Positions 17,434-26,656 of a DNA stretch of 64,000 nt are shown here, in pieces. Below the pieces are notes generated by a model. The model was not told where the DNA came from and did no database searches. It saw only the letters and a list, made by a program, of their open reading frames with translations. The DNA comes from an uncultured Cyclobacteriaceae bacterium (lineage in GTDB: Bacteria; Bacteroidota; Bacteroidia; Cytophagales; Cyclobacteriaceae): positions 1 to 64,000 of the forward strand of contig CALSPM010000007.1 of assembly GCA_943788235.1 (NCBI GenBank), given 5' to 3'. The position numbers and the translations under genes were made by a program. Within the stretch, counting starts at the first letter, position 1. Each line of letters starts with the position of its first letter.

Positions 17434-19251
17434 ATGATTTTAGCAACCATTGATTGGATCATCATTAGTATATTTTTTCATCATTGTTTTAGGTATTGGC
17501 TGGTGGGCCTCACGCACGGCTGGAGACAGTGCAGAAGAGTTTTTCTTGGGGGGCAGAGACATGCCATGGTGGTTACTGGGTGTTTCGATGGTAGCCTGTA
17601 CCTTTTCGGCAGATACTCCTAACTTGGTTACGGGATTCGTAAGAGAAAGTGGCGTTGCTAAAAACTGGGCATGGTGGGCTTTTCTCATAACGGGTATGGT
17701 GACGGTATTTATTTATGCACGGTTGTGGCGTAAATCCAATATTAACACTGATTTAGAATTTTATGAGATTAGATATGGAGGGAAATTGGCCTCCTTTTTA
17801 AGAGGTTTTAGGGCACTTTATTTAGGAATTTTCTTCAACTGCCTTATTATGGGTTCAGTTACTCTGGCAGCAATAAAAATTGGAGGAGTCATGCTGGGGT
17901 TGGAACCTTGGGTCGTAGTTATTGGAGCGTCTATTGTAGTGGTGATGTATACAGCGCTGGGAGGTATTAAGGGAGTAGTTTGGGCGGATTTCTTCCAATA
18001 TGGGATTGCTATGTTTGGAGCTGTTTATGCTGCATATGTTGCAGTAAATCAACCGGAAATAATAGAAATAGGCGGGTTAAGCGGATTGATCAATGACCCG
18101 AGAATTGCAGATAAGATTAGTTTTTTTCCTGATTTTTCTGATCCAACTGTTTGGGTTCCTTTATTACTCATTCCATTAGCTGTACAGTGGTGGGCGGTTT
18201 GGTATCCGGGCGCAGAACCTGGAGGTGGGGGCTATATAGCCCAAAGAATGTTGTCTGCAAAGAATGAAAAAAAATGCAGTAGGAGCTACGTTATTTTTCA
18301 ATTTTGCACATTATGCTTTACGCCCTTGGCCCTGGATCATTGTCGCGTTGGCTTCATTAATCATCTATCCGGAACTTTCTGATATTCAGGCTGAGTTCCC
18401 CGGAATTGATCCTAAATATTTGAAAGATGACATCGCCTATCCAGCCATGTTGACCAAGTTGGGACCTGGTTGGTTGGGTTTAGTAGTAGCTTCAATCATT
18501 GCGGCTTATATGTCTACCATTGGGACCCATTTGAATTGGGGATCTTCTTATGTCGTTAATGATTTTTATAAAAGATTTGTGAAGCCTGATGCCACAGAGC
18601 GTCAAATGGTAACTATGGGTAGAATCACTACGGTTTTATTAATGGTCTTCGCAGGAACTTTATCGTTGACGATCTTGGATAATGCTACCGAAGCCTTCAA
18701 TATACTATTATTAACGGGTGCTGGTTCAGGGGCTGTTTACATCATGCGCTGGTTTTGGTGGAGGATTAATGCAATTACTGAAATTGTCACCATGGTGGTA
18801 GCTACAATTATTGCCCTAATTTTGGTTTTATTGGTAGAGGATCAACAAGTGGAAACCGCCATTTTGGATGGATTTACTGTTAAGCTTTTAATCACGGTAG
18901 GGATTGTTACGATTTCTTGGATCGTAACGACCTTAATCACTCAACCAGAGAAGGAAAGAGGTATTGAGGGCTTTTTATAAATTGACGGTGCCTGGAGGAC
19001 CTGGTTGGAAGAAAGTGGTAGATGCGGCCATTGCAGATGGAGACCCTTGCGATGACGGTCATGGCGTCACTTGGCAAATGCCTAAGCAAATACTTTTGGT
19101 ATTCATTGGGTGCATCACGATTTACACATCGCTGTTTGGGATAGGAGGTTTGGTTTATGGCAACATTATCTTGGGTGTCGGTTTATTGACACTGTCGTCG
19201 ATTTGTGCCTATTTATTGTTTCGAATCATGTCAAAACTCAATCTTGATTAA
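17434..19251 (+). pseudogene. Na+/solute symporter (SSS family), three frameshifts
   Basis: A sodium:solute symporter of about 600 residues, interrupted by three single extra bases. The first is in a T6 run at 17473-17478: the frame MILATIDWIIISIFF then resumes as FIIVLGIGWWASR. The second is in an A8 run at 18267-18274, where SAKNEK resumes as NAVGATLFFNF. The third is near 18953-18957, where QPEKE resumes as VLRAFYKLTVPGGPGW. Intact frames are about 17450-18382, 18264-18980 and 18964-19251. SSS features include EEFFLGGRDMPWWLLG and many membrane segments. It follows the hydroxyproline dehydratase and may have imported its substrate. As written it cannot make a full protein without slippage. 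Confidence 0.85.
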
Positions 19252-19295
19252 GAAAAAAAATTAAGTTTAGGGCCAAAAAAGGGATTTTTTAAATT

Positions 19296-19351
19296 TATTT
19301 ATTGTACAAAAATACATTTAATAAATTATATGTATTTTTGTACAATAAATA
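19296..19351. promoter_or_regulatory. 22-base inverted repeat, likely PadR operator
   Basis: Two perfect 22-base inverted arms (19296-19317 and 19330-19351) flank a 12-base AT-only spacer. Each arm contains TGTACA, and the inner ends read ATACAT and ATGTAT, which fits the ATGT...ACAT style sites of PadR proteins. It ends 12 bases before the padR-like start codon, and the right arm holds a -7 element, so binding would block transcription: autorepression is likely. Its AT-rich stem and position argue against a terminator for the symporter. Confidence 0.7.
19333..19340 (+). promoter_or_regulatory. -7 promoter element of the PadR gene
   Basis: TATTTTTG matches TANNTTTG exactly and lies wholly in the right arm of the 22-base inverted repeat, 23 bases before the start codon. 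No good -33 element is seen at 19-20 bases, so promoter strength is uncertain. Confidence 0.5.
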
Positions 19352-19363
19352 TAGAGGATATTT

Positions 19364-19690
19364 ATGAAAAGAAAGTCACTTGGGGAACTTGAGGAATTAA
19401 TTTTGTTGGTCATTGGTGCGATTCAATCAACCGTATATGCCCAAGCCATTCAAGATGAAATACTTTTTCATGCGAAACGAAGAATTGATATCACGGCGAT
19501 TCATTCAGTATTGAGACGATTGGAGACCAAAGGATTCATTCATTCTGAGTTAGGGGGGATTTCAAAAGATAGGGGTGGAAGAAGTAAACGATTTGTCAAA
19601 TTAACTCTTGAGGGAAGAGCTCTATTAGATGAGACGATCTTAATTCGAATGGAATTTTATAAGCGATTACTCAAGAATAGTCAGCCTTGA
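19364..19690 (+). CDS. PadR-family transcriptional regulator
   Basis: A 108-residue winged-helix regulator. It starts KRKSLGELEELILLVIGAIQ, has the PadR helix-turn-helix (ITAIHSVLRRLETKGFIHSE) and the wing with GGRSKRFVKLTLEGRALL. It ends shortly after the wing, so it belongs to the short PadR subfamily, in which a single C-terminal helix mediates dimer formation. Such proteins repress genes for efflux or stress responses and respond to small molecules. Its only visible site is its own upstream palindrome. The target beyond itself is unknown; the adjacent symporter and sugar-nucleotide genes are candidates. Confidence 0.88.
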   Translation: MKRKSLGELEELILLVIGAIQSTVYAQAIQDEILFHAKRRIDITAIHSVLRRLETKGFIHSELGGISKDRGGRSKRFVKLTLEGRALLDETILIRMEFYKRLLKNSQP

Positions 19691-19777
19691 ATGATTTCAA
19701 TGCATGCTTTATTTCTTCAAATGGGCATATTTTGTATTTCAATGGTATCAACTAATGCTTAGTCACCATCGTCTTAA

Positions 19778-19785
19778 TATATTTG
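19778..19785 (+). promoter_or_regulatory. -7 promoter element of the nucleotidyltransferase-kinase pair
   Basis: TATATTTG is an exact TANNTTTG match, 26 bases before the start at 19812 in the 121-base gap after the PadR gene. No clear -33 TTG. Confidence 0.45.
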
Positions 19786-19811
19786 CACTTTCACAACCTT
19801 AATAAAGAAAA

Positions 19812-20721
19812 ATGAAACCAAGTTTAGTAATATTGGCTGCGGGCCTAGGAAGTCGATATGGTGGGATTAAGCAGCTAGATGGATTTGGACCCAACGGAGA
19901 AAGAATCATAGATTATACGGTACATGATGCTCTTGAAGCAAGATTTGGTAAAATCATCTTTGTCATAAGAAAAGAAATAGATATTGAATTCAGAGCAGCC
20001 ATACTTGAAAAATGGCAAGGTAGAGGTGATTTTGAGGTAGTTTATCAAAGTTTAGATGCGATACCAAAATCATACACAGTTCCTGAAGGTAGGGTGAAGC
20101 CTTGGGGTACGGCGCATGCTGTTTGGATGGCAGCGCCGATTATTAATGAACCTTTTGGGATTGTCAATGCAGATGACTTTTATGGTAGAAATTCTTTAAA
20201 ATCATTGGCAATGCATTTAGAAAGCCTTAATGATCATGAGCTTACCGGTTGTATGGTGGGTTATGAATTAGAGAAAACGATAACAGACAATGGTACCGTT
20301 TCTAGAGGCGTTTGTGAAATAGATGAGCAACAATATTTAAAAGACATTACTGAAAGAACAGCTATAGCGCGTGCCGCTGACGGAAATATATATTATGAAG
20401 AAGAGGGAAGAGCGTATTTACCTCAATAGACAGGCTACCGTCTCAATGAATTTGATGGGTTTCACCTCTTCCATATTTACAGAGATAGCCGCTGGTTTTG
20501 ATGCTACCTATCAAGCTAGCAAAACCAACCTTAAGGCAGAGTACTACATCCCTTTGGTCTTAAGCAGCTTGATTGAACAAGGAATTGAAATTCCCGTTCT
20601 TAGGACCGATGACCACTGGTTTGGCGTCACCTACAGTGAGGACAAAGCATGGGTCAAATCGCAACTCAAGCAATTGGTTGCAGATCAAATTTATCCAGAC
20701 AATCTCTTCAATAATGCGTGA
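19812..20721 (+). pseudogene. Nucleotidyltransferase (sugar-phosphate), one frameshift
   Basis: A sugar-1-phosphate nucleotidyltransferase of about 303 residues in two frames. The first part (19812-20429) has the signature LVILAAGLGSRYGGIKQLDG (residues 5-24) and the metal-binding NADDFYGRNSL. The second (from about 20408 to 20721) reads RIYLNRQATVSMNLMGFTSS and ends DQIYPDNLFNNA. They join if one G of the GGG at 20405-20407 is removed. The kinase gene downstream overlaps its stop by eight bases. The pair looks like a salvage route: kinase makes sugar-1-phosphate, this enzyme makes the NDP-sugar. Broken as written, with both halves well conserved. Confidence 0.82.
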
Positions 20722-21757
20722 AATTATTAATCTATTTCGCTTTGAGGGAGATTTAATAAGTTATGATAGATTTGGAAGAGGTCATATTAATGATACTTAT
20801 AAGGTAGTCACGACTGATCAAGAATATTTATTCCAAAAAATTAATCATAAAATATTTAAGGATGTGTCCGGCATGATGGGGAACATTCAGAGAATTACGG
20901 AGCATCTACCTTTAGCCTATGATCGTTTAGGGATTACCTCACAAGAAACTTTGCAGCTTATTCAGACCCATCGCTTAGAAAATTATGTTCATCATGAAGA
21001 GGGTTATTATAGAATGTTTGACTTTAAATCTCATTTGAAGTCGCTTGATGTACCCGAGTCGGAGGAGCAAATTTTTGAAGGTGCCAAATCCTATGGTTTT
21101 TTTCTTAGGGCCTTAAATGATTTTAATCCTTCCGATTTGTCGGTGACCCTGGCGGATTTTCATAATTTGGACTGTAGAATACGCAATTTCAAAGAAGCAA
21201 TGGCGAAAATTAAAAATGTAAAAAGTCATCCTGCAGCTGATCAAATCGCCATGGTGACTTTGTTTACCCAACAGCTGCTACCTGTTTGGAATTTAGATGC
21301 CCTATCTTTAGTAAGGAAACGAGTGACCCATAATGATACCAAATTCAATAACGTGTTGCTAAATCAGCTGAATAAAGGTTGTTGCGTAATTGATTTGGAT
21401 ACCATCATGCCAGGTATTGTTCATTATGATTTCGGTGATGGCATCCGTTCTAGCGCCTGCACTGCTGCTGAAGATGAATCAGATTTACAATGGGTATCCT
21501 TAGATCGCAATCGATTTTTCGCTTTTAAAGAAGGTTATTTAGAGGGGGTCAAAGATGAATTAGAGGCTACTGAAATACAGTTTCTACCCTTGAGCGGAGC
21601 CTATATGGCCTTCATTATGGGATTGAGATTTTTGACGGATTATATGGAAGGCAATACATATTATAAAATTGACCATCCGAATCATAACTTGGATCGATGT
21701 AAAAATCAATTTAAATTATCTCAAGATATCTTACATCAATTGAATGATTTGAAATGA
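20714..21757 (+). CDS. APH-family sugar kinase (N-acetylhexosamine 1-kinase-like)
   Basis: A 347-residue phosphotransferase of the aminoglycoside phosphotransferase/choline kinase fold. Catalytic motif THNDTKFNNVLL and metal motif VIDLDTIMPGIVHYDFGDG are as in N-acetylhexosamine 1-kinase (NahK/'mucin desulfatase' group); FGRGHINDTYKV near the N-terminus is the nucleotide loop. I choose ATG 20714 (MREIINLFRFEGD), as upstream codons only read the neighbour's other frame. It overlaps the nucleotidyltransferase by eight bases, which supports joint action in amino-sugar or hexose salvage to a nucleotide sugar. The exact sugar is not known. Confidence 0.82.
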   Translation: MREIINLFRFEGDLISYDRFGRGHINDTYKVVTTDQEYLFQKINHKIFKDVSGMMGNIQRITEHLPLAYDRLGITSQETLQLIQTHRLENYVHHEEGYYRMFDFKSHLKSLDVPESEEQIFEGAKSYGFFLRALNDFNPSDLSVTLADFHNLDCRIRNFKEAMAKIKNVKSHPAADQIAMVTLFTQQLLPVWNLDALSLVRKRVTHNDTKFNNVLLNQLNKGCCVIDLDTIMPGIVHYDFGDGIRSSACTAAEDESDLQWVSLDRNRFFAFKEGYLEGVKDELEATEIQFLPLSGAYMAFIMGLRFLTDYMEGNTYYKIDHPNHNLDRCKNQFKLSQDILHQLNDLK

Positions 21758-21770
21758 ATTTCATATATTT

Positions 21771-22655
21771 ATGAAATATACTTCATCTCTAAACATAGTC
21801 GAATTAACCATTGCTATTTTGGTAATGAGTACCTCAGGTGTACTAGGGAAACAGATTGACCTACCTGTAATTTTGATCATTTGGTCTCGTTGCCTTTTAG
21901 GTGCAATGGCTCTTTTTTTGATACGTTTCATCTTCAATAATTCATTTCATATATCAAGATCAGATCGAACTAAAATGATACTCCCTACCTTGTTGATGGG
22001 TATCCATTGGTTGGCTTATTTTTATGCACTTAAATCATCTAATGTTGCCATCGGCATGCTTACTCTTTTCACCTATCCCTTAATGACTTCCATTTTTGAA
22101 CCGATTTTGTTAAAAGACCGAATGGTCAAACGGCATTTACCTTTAACGTTGATTACTTTGGTAGGGATTTATTTTTTGGTGCCAAATTTTGACTTCAGCG
22201 ATAACCTTACGGTAGGTGTTTTATTCGGCTTATTAGCAGCTCTGTCTTATGCGATCAGAAATATATGGATACGTAAGCACATTAATGTGATTAGTGGTTC
22301 ATTGTCTATGGCTTATCAACTTTTGGCTTTAAGCATAGTTCTTATTCCTTTTTTATTCTTTTATCCTCTTGAACAAGATCAATATTTTTTTAAAAATACG
22401 GCAAACTTAATTATTTTAGGTTTCATTACCACGGCAGTGGGACATACGTTATTTGTAAGAAGTTTCAAATATTTTTCAGTCACTTCAGTAAGTATTATGA
22501 GTAACTTTACCCCTGTATTAGGGATTGGATGGGGCATGCTTTTTTTGGATGAGATACCAAAGAAGGATATTTATATAGGTGGCGCTATCATTTTATTGGT
22601 AACGTTAGTAGAAATATTTTTTCATACCAAAATTGACGGCAAACATAGTGATTAG
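21771..22655 (+). CDS. EamA/DMT-superfamily transporter
   Basis: A 294-residue inner-membrane protein with about ten hydrophobic segments arranged as two repeats of the EamA domain (first half to about 140, second from about 148). Typical features are IWSRCLLGAMALFLIR, GIHWLAYFYALKSSNVAIGML and the repeat-end LGIGWGMLFLDEIPKKDIYIGG. Family members export amino acids or other small metabolites. Only 13 bases separate it from the kinase gene, so it may share that transcript. Substrate unknown. Confidence 0.87.
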   Translation: MKYTSSLNIVELTIAILVMSTSGVLGKQIDLPVILIIWSRCLLGAMALFLIRFIFNNSFHISRSDRTKMILPTLLMGIHWLAYFYALKSSNVAIGMLTLFTYPLMTSIFEPILLKDRMVKRHLPLTLITLVGIYFLVPNFDFSDNLTVGVLFGLLAALSYAIRNIWIRKHINVISGSLSMAYQLLALSIVLIPFLFFYPLEQDQYFFKNTANLIILGFITTAVGHTLFVRSFKYFSVTSVSIMSNFTPVLGIGWGMLFLDEIPKKDIYIGGAIILLVTLVEIFFHTKIDGKHSD

Positions 22656-22682
22656 ATGAATGCTTAATTAAACCTTGTGTGA

Positions 22683-23609
22683 ATGAAAATCAGTGGCTTT
22701 ACTTTCAGTAAAAACGGGAATAAATTATATTATCCTATCATCGAGTCGATCCTATCTATTATTGGTTTAGTGGATGAATTCGTTGTCGTGCTTGGGGACA
22801 GTGAGGTAGATGATACCACTGAGTTACAAATAAGGGCGCTAAATAATGCTAAAATTAAAATTATTAAAACTGTTTGGGACCTAGCAAAATTCCCTGGTGG
22901 TACTATTTATGCCCATCAAACTAATTTGGCCAAAAATGCATGTACTGGAGATTGGTTATTTTATTTGCAAGGAGATGAGGTTATACATGAGAGGTATTTA
23001 GATAAAATAAAAGCCACCTGTGAGCAGCAATATGAGCGATCTGAGGTGGAGGGTATTCTCTTCGGTTACAAACATTTTTGGGGTGATTATAAGCACTATC
23101 ATACCTCAAGATGTTGGTATCCATTTGAAACTCGAATTATCAGAAATCAATCAGATATTTATTCATGGGGAGATGCTCAGACTTTTCGAAGAATTCCTGA
23201 CTTTGATGGTTTTTCCTACAGAAAGAGAGAAGATACTTTTAGGTTGCATGTCGTGAAAGCAGATGCTGAAATATATCATTATGGTTGGGTACGTCCTCCC
23301 CGTTTGATGCGTAAAAAACAGCAACATGCAAATCATTATTATCGCAACCAGAGGAATCAAAAAGTTTCTTTCGATTATGGTCCTCTTGGAAGGTTATCCT
23401 TGTTTAACGACACACATCCTGCCGTTTTGAATGATTGGATAGCTAAGTTTGATTGGGCCGATGAACTTAATTACACAAAAAAATACAGCACAATGCAACC
23501 CCTGCATCGTCATGATTTTTTAAAAAATAGGATCATCACCCAACTAGAGTTATTCCTTTTCGGTGAAAAAACATTCAGTCGGAAGAATTATATTTTACTT
23601 AAAAAATGA
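22683..23609 (+). CDS. Glycosyltransferase family 2-like protein
   Basis: A 308-residue cytoplasmic protein that looks like a GT-A glycosyltransferase. The N-terminus has SGFTFSKNGNKLYYPIIESI and VDEFVVVLGDSEVDDTTE (about residues 33-50). A later FYLQGDEVIHERYLDKI carries a DxD-like acidic pair, GDE in place of DxD. The second half is rich in His, Tyr, Trp and basic residues (EIYHYGWVRPPRLMRKKQQH), as in a group of Bacteroidota GT2-like proteins. Acceptor and donor are unknown. It follows the DMT transporter by 27 bases and could belong with the sugar-nucleotide genes upstream. Confidence 0.7.
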   Translation: MKISGFTFSKNGNKLYYPIIESILSIIGLVDEFVVVLGDSEVDDTTELQIRALNNAKIKIIKTVWDLAKFPGGTIYAHQTNLAKNACTGDWLFYLQGDEVIHERYLDKIKATCEQQYERSEVEGILFGYKHFWGDYKHYHTSRCWYPFETRIIRNQSDIYSWGDAQTFRRIPDFDGFSYRKREDTFRLHVVKADAEIYHYGWVRPPRLMRKKQQHANHYYRNQRNQKVSFDYGPLGRLSLFNDTHPAVLNDWIAKFDWADELNYTKKYSTMQPLHRHDFLKNRIITQLELFLFGEKTFSRKNYILLKK

Positions 23610-23673
23610 CTGACTGTTTATGCAGTGCTGTCTTGAAATGTTAGAGATTTAAAAAACTCAATATTCCTGAATT

Positions 23674-26520
23674 CTACTGTTTTTGCTTCCCTTCAGCATC
23701 TAATTTAATCAATTCATAATCTAATTTTTTAAGAGGGGCCAAATTCCTCGCACCATCGCCTACGATGACCACATAAAATTGACTCAGATCTAGATATTTT
23801 TTTGCAAGTGCATTGAGTTCTTTTTTAGTTATATCTGTTATCAATTTACTCTGATTATCAATAAAAGAATTGCCCAGGTCGTAATGAACAATACGCCTTA
23901 AAAAAGATGATTTTTGCCATGGCGTTTCATAATCCAAAACTTCTCTTTGTCCGATTGAATTTTTCATAAATTGAAGCTCATCATCAGTGATACCTTTTTC
24001 GCGATAACCTTCAATTTCTTGAATGATTTCATAAATGGCACTGTCTGTTGCTTGCGCCAACACACCTGAATAGACAGAAAATGAGCCAGGTTCATCAGAG
24101 GACGAAAAATAACTTCTTGCACCATAGGTCCATCCTTTGTCTTCTCTTAGATTAAGATTAATTCTACTATTAAACGAACCCCCTAAGGTGTAGTTCATTA
24201 AGTATGATTTGAAATAATCTCCCGTTGGACTGTAGATCAAGTCTGTTACATAACCTGCCCTAATTTGAGATTGGGGAGCCTCTGGTTTATCTACAAAATA
24301 AATTTTCAATTTCTCCGGAGTCGAGGTTTTGGGTAGTTTTGGAATTTGAACATTTTTATTTTCCCAATCATGAAGAAAGCTGAGTTTTTCTAATAATTCT
24401 GTTTTATTTTGATTGTTTATCGCACCTACGACCACTAACTCTGAGAGATTAGGAGAGTAATAATTATTGTAAAAATTAACGACATCATCTAATTTTATAT
24501 TGGCTATAGTTTCCTCGGATCCATATGAAGGGATAGAATAGATGTGATTTTCCCCATAAATCAACTGATAATAAATATTATCTGCAATACTCGAAGGATC
24601 CTCCTGACCTGCTTTGATACTCTCAAGTTGTTGTTTGAAAATGCGATCAAAATCTTTTTGTTTAAAGGCGGGATGGAGTAATATTTCTTCCGCCAATTGT
24701 AGGGTTTCTTCAATGTTCTTATTGAGGGTATTGATGGTCATGTAAGTACCGTCGTCGTCTGATCTCACATAAATGCTACTTCCTAATTTGCGCAACTCTT
24801 CTTGAATTTCTTCAGAAGAATATTTTTCTGTGGACTCATTGAGCATACTAGCGGTAAGTGATGCCAATCCACTTTTTGAGGGATCATACGCATCTAGTCT
24901 GTGACCTCCGTTGAGCGTTAACAATAAAGTAGTTGTGGGAATCTCATTATTTGCAGTACCAATGATTTGTAAACCATTCTCGAATGAGGCCTGCCAGTAT
25001 TCTGGCACTTTCAACGTAGGTCTTGGACCCGCAGCAGGTTGAATACTCCTATCAAAAATGTCTTCGGCTTTTTGATAGGTTAGGTTGCTATAATCAGCTT
25101 TTTCGAAGTCATTTATGGTATCCAAGCTTTTAAAGAAATTATCGGCTTTGGCTGGTAGTACCTCTTCATCTGGCAAGTAACTCATAATAACACTGGATTT
25201 TTCTTTGATGTATTTATTGAAAACAAGCATCACGTCTGCTGCTGAAATGTCCAGATATCTTTGCAAATCTTGATTGATTAAATTTGGATTTCCAAACATG
25301 AATTGATAATTGGCCAATTGTGATACTTTTCCACTTACGCTTGCCAAGCCATTGATAACGTCAGATTCACGACCTGCTTTGAATTTGATTAAATCTCTTT
25401 CATTCACTCCTGCTGCTTCAAATTCGTCAAGTGTATTGCGTATTTCCAATTCAAATTCGGATAGTGTTTGTCCAGAGTAAGGAAGAACAATCAGAGAGAA
25501 TTCTCCAGCATGTTCAGCAGCAGGGTGTGAAGCGGAAGCTTGAATCGCTTTTTCTGTTTCCACAAATTTTTTGAATAAGTAGGAGCTTTGACCGATGCCT
25601 AGAATGTCGGCAAGGCCATCTAATGCAGCTTCATCTGGATGCATGTGTGGTACGGTAGGGTAAGTCATCATGATCGCTGGAAAGCGGATATTATTGTCTA
25701 TATGTGAAATGTATCGATCCGAATTAATCTCTGGTAAGGGCAACTTCATTTTTTCTACTTCCGGTCCGCGTGGTATGGAGCCGAAATATTTTTCTACCAT
25801 TGTAAGGACTTCTTTTGGATTAATATCACCGCCAATGGTTATGGCAGCATTATTAGGACCATACCAACGCAGAAAAAAATTCTTTAAATCATTTAAAGAA
25901 GCTCTATCAAGATCTTCAAGATACCCAATGGTACTCCAAGAATAGGGGTGCCCGTGTGGATAAAGAGCAGCAATGGTTTTTTCATTCCACATACCATACG
26001 GTCTATTTAAATAATTTTGTCCTTTTTCGTTTTTAACGGTCGCACGTTGAATTTCAAATTTTTCTTGAGTGACCGCATCTAGGAAAAAACCCATGCGATC
26101 TGCTTCCAACCAAAGCATAGATTCTAGTTGATTATTTGGGACTGTTTGATAATAATTGGTACGATCACGGTTAGTTGAACCATTTAAATTACCTCCAGAT
26201 TCTGTCACAATTTTGAAATGCGCCTCATCGGCCACATTATCGGATCCTTGAAACATCATATGTTCAAAAAAGTGGGCAAATCCTGATTTTTTAATTTCCT
26301 CTCTCGCTGATCCTACATGATAGGTGATGTCTATGTGTATCAAAGGATCGGAATGATCCTCATGAAGGATTAAAGTCAAACCGTTGGATAATTCATACTT
26401 CTCGTAAGGGATGACTATGTCGCTATCGGATTTATCAACTTTTTCAATGAGCTTAGTCTGCCCAAAGCCAGTCGAAATCATGATTACTTGAAATAGTATT
26501 ATTGATAAAAGAATCCTCAT
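23674..26520 (-). CDS. M16 zinc metallopeptidase, two-repeat form
   Basis: A 948-residue secreted peptidase. I use ATG 26520 (MRILLSIILFQVIMISTG), which gives a clean signal peptide; a longer frame from 26604 adds 28 charged residues. The first M16 domain has the inverted zinc motif HFFEH (83-87) and the downstream Glu in the TVKNEKGQNYL area. The second repeat (after about 480) lacks a HxxEH, as is normal for the inactive half. Such proteins act in the periplasm on peptides. It follows the sulfatase gene on the same strand, but a 136-base gap and its own -7 element suggest separate transcription. Confidence 0.9.
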   Translation of the reverse strand: MRILLSIILFQVIMISTGFGQTKLIEKVDKSDSDIVIPYEKYELSNGLTLILHEDHSDPLIHIDITYHVGSAREEIKKSGFAHFFEHMMFQGSDNVADEAHFKIVTESGGNLNGSTNRDRTNYYQTVPNNQLESMLWLEADRMGFFLDAVTQEKFEIQRATVKNEKGQNYLNRPYGMWNEKTIAALYPHGHPYSWSTIGYLEDLDRASLNDLKNFFLRWYGPNNAAITIGGDINPKEVLTMVEKYFGSIPRGPEVEKMKLPLPEINSDRYISHIDNNIRFPAIMMTYPTVPHMHPDEAALDGLADILGIGQSSYLFKKFVETEKAIQASASHPAAEHAGEFSLIVLPYSGQTLSEFELEIRNTLDEFEAAGVNERDLIKFKAGRESDVINGLASVSGKVSQLANYQFMFGNPNLINQDLQRYLDISAADVMLVFNKYIKEKSSVIMSYLPDEEVLPAKADNFFKSLDTINDFEKADYSNLTYQKAEDIFDRSIQPAAGPRPTLKVPEYWQASFENGLQIIGTANNEIPTTTLLLTLNGGHRLDAYDPSKSGLASLTASMLNESTEKYSSEEIQEELRKLGSSIYVRSDDDGTYMTINTLNKNIEETLQLAEEILLHPAFKQKDFDRIFKQQLESIKAGQEDPSSIADNIYYQLIYGENHIYSIPSYGSEETIANIKLDDVVNFYNNYYSPNLSELVVVGAINNQNKTELLEKLSFLHDWENKNVQIPKLPKTSTPEKLKIYFVDKPEAPQSQIRAGYVTDLIYSPTGDYFKSYLMNYTLGGSFNSRINLNLREDKGWTYGARSYFSSSDEPGSFSVYSGVLAQATDSAIYEIIQEIEGYREKGITDDELQFMKNSIGQREVLDYETPWQKSSFLRRIVHYDLGNSFIDNQSKLITDITKKELNALAKKYLDLSQFYVVIVGDGARNLAPLKKLDYELIKLDAEGKQKQ

Positions 26521-26626
26521 TTTTTGTCTTTTTGAATTAAAATTAGATTTTGATGCTTGTTTAATCGTAGATTTTATCTTGAGCTTTATAGAATTCTCGA
26601 GCATCTGTTAATACCCAAAAAAAATT

Positions 26627-26634
26627 CAAATATA
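26627..26634 (-). promoter_or_regulatory. -7 promoter element of the M16 peptidase gene
   Basis: The minus-strand sequence is TATATTTG, an exact TANNTTTG match. It leaves a leader of about 100 bases if translation starts at 26520, or about 17 if it starts at 26604. Confidence 0.4.
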
Positions 26635-26656
26635 GAACAAAAACCTACTGATACAT

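Noticed and set aside
20573-20713. Upstream extension of the kinase frame by 47 codons
   Set aside because: It overlaps the end of the nucleotidyltransferase in another phase, and the family starts at MREIINLF.
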